The notes under the pieces are model-generated. The model was not told where the DNA came from. It saw nothing but the letters and a program-made list of their open reading frames with translations, and did no database searches. This document shows positions 23,747 through 32,794 of a stretch of DNA of 64,000 nucleotides, one piece after another (the first letter of the stretch is position 1; the number at the start of each line of letters is the position of its first letter). Made by a program: the position numbers and the translations under genes. The stretch spans positions 1-64,000 of the forward strand of contig NZ_LIVZ01000021.1 in the NCBI RefSeq assembly GCF_001905845.1, given 5' to 3'. The stretch comes from Streptomyces sp. TSRI0107. GTDB lineage: Bacteria > Actinomycetota > Actinomycetes > Streptomycetales > Streptomycetaceae.

Positions 23747-25161
23747 TGCCGCGTGCTCCGCTCCCCCGACCGGTGCAGCGCCCGAGCCACCGTGGAGGTG
23801 GGATGCACCCGGGTCACGTCCGCCCTGCCCACGGCGGCGCGGGCCAGCTCGGCCGCGCGCCGCACCAGCGCGGGCCCGTCCCAGTCGGTCGGCAGGCCCT
23901 TCCACAGGCGCAGGCGTCCGGCGACGTAGACAGCCGTGATCTGGTCCCGGTTGCCGCGGCGTACGAGTTCCCAGGGCAGGTCCCAGGAGAGCGCGAGCTC
24001 CGGTGTGCCGACGTCGACGAGGAGGAAGTCGGCCGCCATGCCCTGGGCGATGGTGCCGGTACGGGCACCGAGGCCGACGGCGTCAGCACCGCCGCGGTGG
24101 GCGTGTTCCAGCCACGTCCAGCCGGCCCCGCACGAAGAGTCGCCGGTGCCCAGACCGTACGCCAGCCGCTGCGCGAACTCCGCGGCCTCCGCGAGCCGGA
24201 AGCCGTCGCCCCGGGTGCCGTCGGTACCGAGACCGAAGCGGATGCCGCGCTCGGCCATGGCGGTCGCGGGCGCGACCGCGTTGCCCTTCCACGCGCTGGC
24301 GACCGGGTTGTAGCTGACGGCGGTCCCGGTGTCGGCGAGCAGGGTCAGCTCGCGCGGGGTGAGGAGCGTGGCGTGCGCGGCGAGCAGCTGGGGGCCGAGC
24401 GCGCCGACGCGGTGCAGGTGTTCCAGAGGCCGCAGCCCGTGCCGGACCAGGGAGCGTTCCACGCCCGCGAGGTGCTCGTTGACATGGATCTGTACGACGG
24501 CGCCGGCCTCGGCGGCGAGTCGGGCGGTGGCGCGCAGGGTCCCCTCCGTGGCCGCCTCCGGGATGGAGACGGCCAGTGAAGCGTGGACGAGGGGGTCGCC
24601 GGCATACCGGGCGAGGTGCTTCTCGGCGTTCTCGACAACGGCCGGGTGACTCGCCTCGTCTCCGCTGTCGGCGTCGTTGCAGACGAGTCCCAGGACGCAG
24701 CGGATTCCGGCGTCGCGCGCGGCGGAGGCGACCACGTCGACGTCCACACCGGCGCGGGTACCGGCGTCGGCGACGGTGGTGAAACCGCCGCGCAGCGCTT
24801 CGAGTGCGGCCAGCTTGGCCGCCGTGTAGGCCGACTCCTCGTCCAGCGCGCCCTCCAGCGGGACCCAGACCCGGCGGAATATCTCGGACGGCTCCCCGAA
24901 GGCGAGCGCGGCGCCGAAGCTCTGGGTGAGGTGGTGGTGGGCGTCGACGAAGCCGGGCATCAGCAGATGGCCGGGCAACCGTACGGGCGGCAACAGCGGG
25001 TAAGTGCGCTCCAGTTCGTGCGCCGGTCCGACCGCCTCGAAGCGGCCGTCGCCGATCACGACGGCCCAGCCGTCGGCGGGACCTTCGGGGAGCAGGACCG
25101 CGTCCGGTTGGAGGAGGAGGGGGCCGGGGGCGGCGAGAGCGTCGCGGTCGGGCTGGTTCAT
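23743..25161 (-). CDS. Amidohydrolase, Atz/Trz-type base deaminase (8-oxoguanine deaminase-like)
   Basis: The 472-residue protein has the metal ligands of the cytosine/guanine deaminase-like amidohydrolases: His75-x-His77 in DAHHH, HVNEH, the histidine in AAHAT and the aspartate in GTDG. It probably deaminates a purine-like or triazine-like ring. Its gene overlaps the permease gene by ATGA and the TauE gene by GTGA. A nucleobase permease as first gene supports a role in using an imported base. Confidence 0.85.
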   Translation of the reverse strand: MNQPDRDALAAPGPLLLQPDAVLLPEGPADGWAVVIGDGRFEAVGPAHELERTYPLLPPVRLPGHLLMPGFVDAHHHLTQSFGAALAFGEPSEIFRRVWVPLEGALDEESAYTAAKLAALEALRGGFTTVADAGTRAGVDVDVVASAARDAGIRCVLGLVCNDADSGDEASHPAVVENAEKHLARYAGDPLVHASLAVSIPEAATEGTLRATARLAAEAGAVVQIHVNEHLAGVERSLVRHGLRPLEHLHRVGALGPQLLAAHATLLTPRELTLLADTGTAVSYNPVASAWKGNAVAPATAMAERGIRFGLGTDGTRGDGFRLAEAAEFAQRLAYGLGTGDSSCGAGWTWLEHAHRGGADAVGLGARTGTIAQGMAADFLLVDVGTPELALSWDLPWELVRRGNRDQITAVYVAGRLRLWKGLPTDWDGPALVRRAAELARAAVGRADVTRVHPTSTVARALHRSGERSTRQ

Positions 25162-26606
25162 CGGTCGCTTTCTGTGCGTGCGGTGGCCAGACGGGCGGTG
25201 ATGCCCGGCCGGACGTGGTGGAAGAGGACGTTGAGGACGGCGGCGACGAACGCGCCGACGGCGACTCCGCTTTCCAGCAGGATGCGGACGTTCGCGGGGA
25301 AGTGGCCGTACACGCCGGGGATCAGGATCGGCAGCAGTCCCAGAGCGAGGGCGACGGCGCAGATGAACGTGCTGGTGTGCTTGTCGAGGTCGGAGCGGCC
25401 GAGCATCTGGATGCCGAGCACGGTGATGACGGCGAAGACGACCATGGCGGTGCCGCCGATGACCGCGGAGGGGACCACGCTGATCGCGTTGGTGACGGGC
25501 GCGAGCAGCCCGATGACGATCAGTACGATGCCGGCCGCGGCGGTGACGAACCGGCTGCGGACGCCGGTGACACGGACGATGCCGATGTTCTCCCCGCTGG
25601 TGACCATGAGCGGCAGGCCGAAGAAGCCTCCGAAGAGGGAGGTGAGGGCGTCACCGCGGACGGTCTTCGGCACGTCGGTCCGCTTGTCGATGTCCTTGCC
25701 GACGGCGTCGGCGTTGATGACGGTCTGGCCGGTGGCCTCGGCCATGGATGCCAGGCTGTAGAGCATCAGCGGCAGCGCGGCGACGAGGTTGAACTCCGGT
25801 GAGCCGAAGGGCAGCAGGCGCGGCAGGCTGACCAGTCCCCCGCCGGCGCCCGCGAAGTCGACCGCGCCGAGCGCGGCGGCGAGCACGGTGCCGGCGAGCA
25901 GGCCGAGCATCACGGCGAGCTGGCGCAGGATCCCGGTGAAGAGCAGGTAGAAGACGACGGTGAAGGCGATGGTCGCCATGCCCAGGCCGAGGTTGAGGGG
26001 ATCCGCGAAGCCGGGCGTGCCGGGACGTCCGGTGACGAGGACCGCGCCGACCTTCACCAGGTTGACACCGACGATGACGATCATCGTGCCGATGACCAGG
26101 GCGGGGAAGAACTTGAGCAGCCGGGAGAAGACCGGCAGCACGACGAAGTAGAACGCCGCCGTGAGGATCACCGCTCCGGTGGCGGTGCGCAGTCCGTGCT
26201 GTTCCGCGATCGCGAGGAAAAGGATCAGGGGCGCCCCGCCCGGCAGCATCACGAACGGCAGCCGTGGCCCGAACTTCCAGGGACCGAGCGACTGGATCAG
26301 TGAGCCGACGCCGGACAGCACGAAGGCGGCGGACAGCAGGTCGACGGTCAGCTCCGTGCCGAGCCCGAGCGTGGCGCTCATCAGGAAGATCGCCGAGATG
26401 GGCGTGGCGGCCATGACGAGGACGTGCTGAATCCCGAAGAGGAGGATCTTCAGGACCGGGCGCGATTCGTCCACGGGATGGGTGGTTCCGGGCCTCCGGG
26501 GGTCGGCGGGGGCGGCTGCGGGCTCGCCGCCACCGCGCGTGACCACCGCACGGCCGGGGGCGGCGGGCTGTCCGGCTTCGGGCAGGCTCTCGCTGGGACT
26601 GGACAC
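25158..26606 (-). CDS. NCS2-family uracil/xanthine permease
   Basis: The 482-residue protein has a 45-residue cytoplasmic N-terminus, then about 12-14 helices with the NCS2 motif FGIQHVLVM and the substrate-site region SMAEATGQTVINADAVG. It is a proton-coupled nucleobase importer of the NAT/NCS2 family. GTG 26606 was chosen, with GGAG seven bases upstream; longer extensions would cross the operator. It leads the operon with the deaminase and exporter. Confidence 0.85.
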   Translation of the reverse strand: MSSPSESLPEAGQPAAPGRAVVTRGGGEPAAAPADPRRPGTTHPVDESRPVLKILLFGIQHVLVMAATPISAIFLMSATLGLGTELTVDLLSAAFVLSGVGSLIQSLGPWKFGPRLPFVMLPGGAPLILFLAIAEQHGLRTATGAVILTAAFYFVVLPVFSRLLKFFPALVIGTMIVIVGVNLVKVGAVLVTGRPGTPGFADPLNLGLGMATIAFTVVFYLLFTGILRQLAVMLGLLAGTVLAAALGAVDFAGAGGGLVSLPRLLPFGSPEFNLVAALPLMLYSLASMAEATGQTVINADAVGKDIDKRTDVPKTVRGDALTSLFGGFFGLPLMVTSGENIGIVRVTGVRSRFVTAAAGIVLIVIGLLAPVTNAISVVPSAVIGGTAMVVFAVITVLGIQMLGRSDLDKHTSTFICAVALALGLLPILIPGVYGHFPANVRILLESGVAVGAFVAAVLNVLFHHVRPGITARLATARTESDR

Positions 26607-26675
26607 GTTCGGGCTCCGTTCGGGGCGTACGGGAACGCTCGGAATTTCAGCCGCGATCTCGCCCTGGACGGTGAG

Positions 26676-26703
26676 CCAAATCGATTTGGCCAAATCGATT
26701 TGG
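26676..26703. promoter_or_regulatory. Two adjacent LacI-type operators
   Basis: The perfect 14-bp palindrome CCAAATCGATTTGG occurs twice back to back (26676-26689 and 26690-26703). A central CG flanked by inverted arms is the classic LacI-family operator form. It lies between the permease operon and the divergent LacI-type gene, 70 bp upstream of the permease start and 271 bp upstream of the regulator start. Confidence 0.85.
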
Positions 26704-26973
26704 CCGCCAGTATGTGAGGCCGTCGACCCACCGTCAAGGCCCGCCGCAGCACCGGATGCGTTCAGGACGGGACGAGGACGGCGCCCCGTGGAGCCAGGCG
26801 CGAGATCGCCGAGCTCACGGTCGAGGTCCCCGGCTGCGCGAGACGGCCTCGCGGGCACACCACCCGTACGACCACCCGTAAAAGCTCCCGCACGACCTCC
26901 CGCACGACCTGATGCCGAGATCGGCGAAGATGGTGGGATCAACCGTCCGTGTCCGCGAGGGGTGTCCGAGCAG

Positions 26974-28014
26974 ATGGCTACGTTTGCCTCCGGTCAGAAA
27001 CCGCCGACGATCGCTGATGTCGCACGCGTCGCCGGGGTTTCGCGCACGACCGTGTCGCACGCCCTCAACGGGCTCGGCAAGGTGGACCCCCGGACGCGCG
27101 AGCGCATCAGGCAGGTCGCGTCGGAGCTCGGCTACCGCCCCAATCTGCGGGCGCAGCGGCTGCGGCGCGGGGAGGCGAAGGCGATCGCCCTGGTGTCCTC
27201 GATGCCGTTCGCGGTGGCCGGCGGCCCGTCCCGGCTCGGGTTCTACATGGAGGTCGCGGCCGCCGCGGCGGAGAGCGCCCTGGTGCACGACTACGCGCTC
27301 GTGCTCGTCCCGCCCGTGCAGTCGGGTTCGGCCCTGTACTCCCTCGACATCGACGGGGCCATCGTGGTCGAGCCGGACGTCGAGGACGCGGCGGCGGCCC
27401 AGCTGCGCGAACGCGGACTGCCGTATGTGGCGCTCGGCCGGCCGGTGTCACCGAAGGAGGACGCCCCGTACGTCGATCTGCGCGGCAGGCTGGTCGCCGA
27501 GCTGCTGCTGCGGCACCTGCACGAGCAGGGCGCCGTCCGGCCGGCCCTGATGGTGGGCGCCGGTTCCCGGCACTCGTCGGTGGACGCGGTCGCCGCGTAC
27601 GAGGGCCTGGCCGAGGAGTACGGCTGGACGCCGATCGTGGCGAGAGTGCCGGAGTCGGGCGGCGAGCAGGCGGGCTACGAGCGGTGTGCCGCCCTGCTCG
27701 CGGAGCACCCCGGCATCGACGCGGTGTGCGCGCTGGTGGACGCCTTCGCGGTGGGTGCGGTCCGGGCGATACGGGAGAGCGGGCGTGCCGTACCGGACGA
27801 CGTCATGGTCGTCACCCGCTACGACGGCCTGCGTTCCCGCACCTGCCAGCCGCCGCTGACAGCGGTCGACCTGCACCTGGACCGGGTGGCCTCCGACGCG
27901 GTACGACTGCTCCTGGCGCGCCTGCGCGGTGACACCGCCACACCTCCGGTGTCGGTGGCCCCCGAGCCCCGGGTGATCGCCCGTGCGTCCTCGGTCCGGG
28001 CGGGCCGGGGCTGA
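26974..28014 (+). CDS. LacI-family transcriptional repressor
   Basis: The 346-residue protein has the LacI headpiece (TIADVARVAGVSRTTVSHAL, then a hinge region with PNLRAQRLRRG) and a periplasmic-binding-protein-like ligand domain. ATG 26974 was chosen; GTG 26962 is possible. It is divergent from the nucleobase permease operon, with twin palindromes between them, so it very likely represses that operon and itself until a purine-like ligand binds. Confidence 0.87.
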   Translation: MATFASGQKPPTIADVARVAGVSRTTVSHALNGLGKVDPRTRERIRQVASELGYRPNLRAQRLRRGEAKAIALVSSMPFAVAGGPSRLGFYMEVAAAAAESALVHDYALVLVPPVQSGSALYSLDIDGAIVVEPDVEDAAAAQLRERGLPYVALGRPVSPKEDAPYVDLRGRLVAELLLRHLHEQGAVRPALMVGAGSRHSSVDAVAAYEGLAEEYGWTPIVARVPESGGEQAGYERCAALLAEHPGIDAVCALVDAFAVGAVRAIRESGRAVPDDVMVVTRYDGLRSRTCQPPLTAVDLHLDRVASDAVRLLLARLRGDTATPPVSVAPEPRVIARASSVRAGRG

Positions 28015-28428
28015 GCAGGCGATCGCGACAGAAGCTGGTTTCCCCCGCTCCGTCCAACCTCAAGCGCATCGTCGCCGCCAGCCCCATCGGTACCACCATC
28101 GAGTGGTACGACGTCTCAGGTCATGCCTTAAGTTCTGGCGGCCTTGTACGGCTGGGGTCGAGCTCGCCAGTGATCGAGTTCAGGACAGCTCTCGGGAGGA
28201 TGTGTGTCAGGCCGGGGCCGTGTTGTCGATCAGGAACCGGCACGGTGCTGCGCAGACACCGCTTCCGAGTGGTCGCGCGTAGGGGGTGAGTGGTCAGCAC
28301 GCTGAACACCGGTCCCCCACAAAGGTGCGCCCCACATCCGAATGTGACTGTCCGCATGGGATCTAGTGCACTGAGTGACGACTTCTTTATGGTCAAAGCG
28401 ACGCCAACACCGCATCCCTGGAGGATCC
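28015..28428. other. Gap of 414 bp with a transporter-gene fragment and no gene
   Basis: Apart from the 71-bp transporter fragment at 28042-28112, this stretch shows no supported gene. The last 100 bases are comparatively A+T-rich and probably carry the promoter of the secreted hydrolase. Confidence 0.6.
28042..28112 (+). pseudogene. 71-bp fragment of the MHS transporter gene
   Basis: This stretch matches 36715-36785, codons 8 to about 31 of the intact transporter gene, with one mismatch (28084). It encodes PSNLKRIVAASPIGTTIEWYD in the same frame. Identity stops sharply on both sides and it has no start codon. It is a remnant left by duplication or recombination. Confidence 0.85.
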
Positions 28429-29403
28429 GTGGCACGCTTCCGCACTCGCCTGGCCCTGCTCTGCTCGGCCGCAGCTCTCGCTGCCGGCGCTCTTGCCCCC
28501 GCGCAGCTCGCCAGGGCACAACCCGCCGCCGCGGCCGAGGACCACCAGTGGGTCGCCCTGGGTGACTCCTTCACCGCCGGGGTCATCCGGGCCGCGGGCA
28601 ACACCTTCGAAGTCCCGCGCGACGGCTGCGAGCGCACCGACCGGTCCTACCCCCAGGTCATCGAGCGCGACCTCTATGGTCTCTTCGAGCTGACCAACGT
28701 CAGCTGCGGCGCCGCCACCATCGAGAACGTCACCGACACACCCCAGCACCCGATCGGCCGTCACCTGCCGCCCATCGCCGAGGACCCGGACTACCCCTTC
28801 CCCGCGGTGCCGCCGCAGTCCGAGGCGGTGGGCCCGGACACCGATGTCATCACCGTCGGCGTGGGCGGAAACACCCTCGGCTTCGCCGACCTCCTCCTCA
28901 AGTGCCCGGAGCTGGGCGGCGAAAGCAGCGGCAAGGGCACCCCGTGCAAGGACGCCCTGGCCGCCGGCATCCCGGACCGGCTGAAGAAGGTGCGTCAGGA
29001 GTACGAGCGGATGCTCGCCGTGCTCCACGAGCGCGCCCCGCACGCGAAGATCCTGGCCGTCGGCTACCCCACGCTCATCCCCCAGGACACCTCCAGCTGC
29101 AACTTCGGCGACCTGACGCAGTTCGGCACGATCACCCAGGGCGACCTGGACTGGCTGCGCGATGACGTCCTGGAACCCCTCAACAAGGCCATCAACAACT
29201 CGACCGGCACCCAGGAAGCCGCCAGCTTCGTCGACCTCTACACCCCGTCCCGCAACCACAGCGTCTGCGACGACTCCAAGTGGGTCGAAGGCTTCATCAC
29301 CCTGCCCGACCAGCTGTCCTTCGTCCACCCCAACGCCCTCGGCCACCGCAACGCCGCCGACCACGTCGAAGAGGCAATGCTCAACGCCATCGACGCGAGC
29401 TGA
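28429..29403 (+). CDS. Secreted SGNH/GDSL hydrolase (lipase-like)
   Basis: The 324-residue protein has a signal peptide of about 36 residues (LALLCSAAALAAGALAPA). Block I follows, VALGDSFTAG with Ser47, with a glycine/asparagine block near GVGGNTLGF and His300 in FVHPNALGH. Paired cysteines are present, as in Streptomyces SGNH lipases and esterases. The GTG start at 28429 follows GGAGG. It acts outside the cell on an ester substrate. It has no operon partner. Confidence 0.87.
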   Translation: MARFRTRLALLCSAAALAAGALAPAQLARAQPAAAAEDHQWVALGDSFTAGVIRAAGNTFEVPRDGCERTDRSYPQVIERDLYGLFELTNVSCGAATIENVTDTPQHPIGRHLPPIAEDPDYPFPAVPPQSEAVGPDTDVITVGVGGNTLGFADLLLKCPELGGESSGKGTPCKDALAAGIPDRLKKVRQEYERMLAVLHERAPHAKILAVGYPTLIPQDTSSCNFGDLTQFGTITQGDLDWLRDDVLEPLNKAINNSTGTQEAASFVDLYTPSRNHSVCDDSKWVEGFITLPDQLSFVHPNALGHRNAADHVEEAMLNAIDAS

Positions 29404-30109
29404 CCCCCACCCGGCATCCCCGCCGACCCCCGCAACGAACTGCCCCCCGGCACCAGCCGGAGGCCATTTCCGTATGACCGGCGCCGCCCACTCCTGACAA
29501 CCCACAGCGAGCTCTGGAAGACAGGCCCGAGGGCGGCCACCGGCCCCGCCAGGGCGGCGGGGCGGGTGTCAGGGGCCGGCGGGGGCTGGGACTTACGGGT
29601 CCGCGGCAGGCGGTTTCATCGCCCCTTGGTCAGGACTCGTCGAGCGGGACGTAACGGGAGTACGGCCAGAAGTCGGCGGTGAGCGGTTCGGTCGCGGTGA
29701 TGCAGATCGTCGTTCAGCGTCGCCTCGGTGATCCGGCCCAACCCGGATGAGGTCACGGCCCAGGCGGTGCCGGCCGTCGCGGCGAACCCGGAGCGCCCCC
29801 TGGCCCGGCAGCGGCGGCCGTTCAAGCCGGCCGACCACACGCTGGAGGTGTTCGGCGACTACCACCGGTCAGGTCACACACCCAGCCGCGCGAGCGGCGG
29901 TCAAACGGCTGCACGCGGAGGGCAAGACGTCCAGCAACGGCGTCGCCCCGCGTCCCCGGGAGGCGGGGTGGTGGGCCGGTCCACCACCGTCTGGCTCCAA
30001 CGCCGCCTCCGATCTCGTTGTCGTCCAGCCGGGAGCGCCCGGTTCACCGCCCTGCGCTACTTCACCCTCGACGGCACCGGCCACCGCATCCGGCACGAGA
30101 TGTTGCGGG
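29404..30109. other. Gap of 706 bp, probably degenerate DNA
   Basis: A possible terminator hairpin lies at 29544-29562. The rest (29590-30109) gives only short, clashing reading frames on both strands, such as a 24-codon ITATEPLTADFWPYSRYV ending at about 29635 on the minus strand. These look like remnants of one or more decayed genes, which I cannot identify. Confidence 0.5.
29544..29562 (+). terminator. Hairpin downstream of the SGNH hydrolase
   Basis: CCCCGCC (29544-29550) pairs with GGCGGGG (29556-29562) around a five-base loop, 140 bp after the hydrolase stop. A plausible G+C-rich terminator, though rather distant. Confidence 0.45.
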
Positions 30110-30565
30110 TCATGACGTTGTTGTCGTGGCATCGGTCAGCGGTTTCTGGGGGTAGGCGCGGAGCACGAGGGATGTGGTGACAGGGCCGTAACGGGCAAGT
30201 GCGTCGACGACTTCTTCGAGTCGTCCTGCCTGCGGGCAGTAGACGTCGAAGATGAGGCAGTCCTCCCCGGTGACTCTGAGGGTGGAGGCGATCTCGGAGG
30301 TCCTGGAAGCGAAGTCCAGGGCGCGTGAGAGCTGGGCGTGCGTGGTGCGGAGCCGGATGACCGCGTGAATGTGCAGCCCGAGGGCTGCCGGGTCGACCAC
30401 CGCTCGGTAGCCGGTGATGACGCCGCTTTTCTCCAGCCGCTGGATGCGCGCGCCGGCCGCGGGTTGTGAGAGTCCGACGCGGCGTCCTACCTCTGCGCCG
30501 GTCAGCCGGCCGTCGGTCTGGAGCAGGGCGAGGATGTCTCGGTCTATCCGGTCGAGTGATTCCAT
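30110..30565 (-). CDS. Lrp/AsnC-family transcriptional regulator
   Basis: About 151 residues: an N-terminal helix-turn-helix (LDRIDRDILALLQTDGRLTGAEVGRRVGLSQPAAGARIQRLEKSGVI region) and a C-terminal RAM ligand-binding domain. The ATG at 30565 fits the family; ATG 30580 in a comparatively A+T-rich leader is the alternative. It is divergent from the RBBP9-type hydrolase gene about 105 bp away and may control it. Confidence 0.85.
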   Translation of the reverse strand: MESLDRIDRDILALLQTDGRLTGAEVGRRVGLSQPAAGARIQRLEKSGVITGYRAVVDPAALGLHIHAVIRLRTTHAQLSRALDFASRTSEIASTLRVTGEDCLIFDVYCPQAGRLEEVVDALARYGPVTTSLVLRAYPQKPLTDATTTTS

Positions 30566-30670
30566 CGTTGTCCGCACCATTTTCTTTTAGATCACTTGCG
30601 CTACCGCCGTTGCGCTGATCGATCCAACAGAATCTGCGCCAGGCGCCCCCGTGATCGTAGGGGGCGACGA

Positions 30671-31237
30671 GTGAAACGGTGGTGGGCAGTGGTCGCTTAC
30701 GTCGTCATCCCGGGTATCGACGGCTCGGACGGGCAGCACTGGCAAACCTTGTGGGAGCGGCAGTGGGGCACCTCGGCGGTGAGGATCACCCCCGCCTCGT
30801 GGTCCGCACCCGATCTGGACGACTGGGTCGACGCTGTCCAGGAGGCATACGACTGTGCTTCCCGGCAGGACAGCCGCGTTGTGCTGGTAGCCCACAGCCT
30901 GGGCTGCTGGGCTGCGTCAGTCTGGCTGAACAAGAATCCCTCCAGCTCGACAGGTGGCGCCTTCCTGGTCGCGCCGCCCGACCCTCAGGGGCCGGCGTTC
31001 CCACGTCAGGCTGCCGCGACGTTCACGGAGGTGGCGGCACAACCGTTGCCGTGCCCGGCCCTGGTGGTGGGCAGCGCCAACGACCCGTACTGCACTCCCG
31101 AGGCGGCCGCCGGCTTCGCGGCGCAGTGGGATGCGCGGTGGCACTTGGCGGGCGCGTGCGGGCACATCAACTCCGCCGGCAACCTGGGCTCGTGGCGGTA
31201 CGGCCGTGAACTTCTGGACTCGCTGACCCGGCAGTGA
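30671..31237 (+). CDS. RBBP9/YdeN-family alpha/beta hydrolase
   Basis: The protein (188 residues from GTG 30671, or 182 from GTG 30689) begins YVVIPGIDGSDGQHWQTLWE, the hallmark of the RBBP9/YdeN serine hydrolases. It has the nucleophile in VAHSLGC, an aspartate in SANDPYC and a histidine in CGHINSAG. The substrate is unknown. AGGGGG lies six bases before GTG 30671. It is divergent from the Lrp gene. Confidence 0.82.
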   Translation: MKRWWAVVAYVVIPGIDGSDGQHWQTLWERQWGTSAVRITPASWSAPDLDDWVDAVQEAYDCASRQDSRVVLVAHSLGCWAASVWLNKNPSSSTGGAFLVAPPDPQGPAFPRQAAATFTEVAAQPLPCPALVVGSANDPYCTPEAAAGFAAQWDARWHLAGACGHINSAGNLGSWRYGRELLDSLTRQ

Positions 31238-31623
31238 CCAACCACCGCATGGGACGTCTGCCACCTGGTGCCACCCGTTCGGACAAGGAAGTCCTCCCGT
31301 TGACGCACAGAACGCGCCGCTGCCCGTCGAAGGTCGCCACGGGCTCGTTGTTGAACAGTGTCGGACGCGGCCTCATCGCACACGTGGCAGCCGAAATGGG
31401 CGCCTGCCGCACGGTCAGGTTGGTCCGACCGACCGTACGCCGTGACCAGCACGAACCGGTCCTCCAGCGGCAGGCCCAGCTGATCACTGCGTTGCGATGG
31501 GAGCGGACTCATGCGCAAGGGCCGGCCGTGAGTTGCCAAACTGCCGTGGTGGCTCAACCCCGCGAACGGGGGTACCCAGGACGGCTCTGACGACGTGCTC
31601 ACCGCGACCGAAGTCTGCCCAGA
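31238..31623. other. Gap of 386 bp without a recognisable gene
   Basis: The stretch lies between the convergent RBBP9 and dienelactone-hydrolase-like genes. Short open frames exist on the minus strand (for example FNNEPVATFDGQRR) but none has a good start, ribosome site or known family. It may be decayed coding DNA. Confidence 0.5.
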
Positions 31624-32349
31624 TCACTCCATTACGGGCAGGCACTCGGCGAGCAGGTCGACGACGTCCCGCCAAGCTCGCTGCGCGTGCTGAGGGTGAT
31701 AACCGACCCCGGGAAGCACGATGTGGTCGACCGGTGGGTGATGGAAGGCGTGCAAGGCGCCGCCGTAGACCACGAGGCGCCAGTCGACGCCCGCAGCCTG
31801 CATCTCGGCGGTGAATGCGTCCCGTTGCTCGGGCGACATGATCGGGTCTTCCGACCCGACCCCGGCCCACACCGGGCAGTGAATGCGCGCCGTCTCGCCT
31901 GGTCGGCCCGTGGTCAGTCCGTTGACTGTCGCGATCGCGCGCAGGTCGACGCCGTCGCGCCCGAGTTCCAGCGCGATTGCGCCCCCGGTGCCGTAGCCGA
32001 CGGCGGCGATCCGGTCCGGGTCGGTCCGCGGCTCGGCGCGGAGCACGTCGAGCGCCGCGTGGCCGATGCCTCGCATCCGGTCGGGATCGGCGAGCAGCGG
32101 CATGCAACGGGCCAGCATCTCCTCAGGGTCGCCCAGATAGCGCCCGCCGTGGATGTCGAAGGCCAGCGCCACGTATCCCAGCTCGGCGAGCGCATCGGCC
32201 CGGCGGCGCTCGACGTCGCTGAGCCCCAGGCCCTCGGGCCCGACCAGGACCGCGGGCCGGCGGTCGACACCGGCCGGGAGCGCGAGGTGCCCGATCATCG
32301 TCAGGCCGTCGGCCGCGTATTCGATCGTGCGCGTTGCAACCGTCGTCAT
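31624..32349 (-). CDS. Dienelactone-hydrolase-like protein lacking the catalytic cysteine
   Basis: The 241-residue protein has the dienelactone hydrolase fold: a GPEGLGLSDVERRRAD start, an acid residue in GSEDPIMS and a histidine in GGALHAFHH. The nucleophile elbow, normally G-x-C-x-G-G, reads GYGTGG, so the cysteine is replaced by glycine. It may therefore be a non-classical or inactive member. ATG 32349 was chosen; the long in-frame upstream extension has no family similarity. Confidence 0.8.
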   Translation of the reverse strand: MTTVATRTIEYAADGLTMIGHLALPAGVDRRPAVLVGPEGLGLSDVERRRADALAELGYVALAFDIHGGRYLGDPEEMLARCMPLLADPDRMRGIGHAALDVLRAEPRTDPDRIAAVGYGTGGAIALELGRDGVDLRAIATVNGLTTGRPGETARIHCPVWAGVGSEDPIMSPEQRDAFTAEMQAAGVDWRLVVYGGALHAFHHPPVDHIVLPGVGYHPQHAQRAWRDVVDLLAECLPVME

Positions 32350-32794
32350 GAGTTTGGACTGTAGTGATCGCCGAGCCCGGCCGGGCCAGTGTTCTGCCGC
32401 TGGCAGAGGGCAGGTCTCTGGCGTGTTCCAGAGCCGCGTGCGAGGCCGCCCGACTCCGGTGCTGGGCACGGAGATCTCCGAGAAAGCCGTCGCGCCTTGA
32501 CGTGGAAGGTCTCTAGTTGAACCAACCGGCCGTGCAGGACGGACTGCGCCACAACCGTCGCGTCGGTCACCGAGGTGACCCGCACCATGCGTTCGACAGA
32601 CCCCTGAGGCTTCACCGCCGAACCCCACCGTGGCCGGCTGGGTGATCCTCTGCCGCCATACGGACGACGCAGTGGCTGCACGGCTTGCGTCGGCACCCCC
32701 GAGTGGAGCCACCTGTGTGGGGACCGTACTTGTCGATACCTATCCGTACTCGTCCGTCCTGATCCGCCGCATGCCAGTCTCACCAGGGGAAACC
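32350..32794. other. Gap of 445 bp, promoter region of cydAB
   Basis: This divergent intergenic region separates the dienelactone-hydrolase-like gene from cydA. I see no gene in it. It should hold the cydAB promoter, but I found no convincing Rex-type site (TGTGAA-N6-TTCACA) by eye. Confidence 0.5.

Noticed and set aside
28113..28400. Insertion-sequence remnant between the LacI and SGNH genes
   Set aside because: No terminal inverted repeats or transposase motif could be found by eye.
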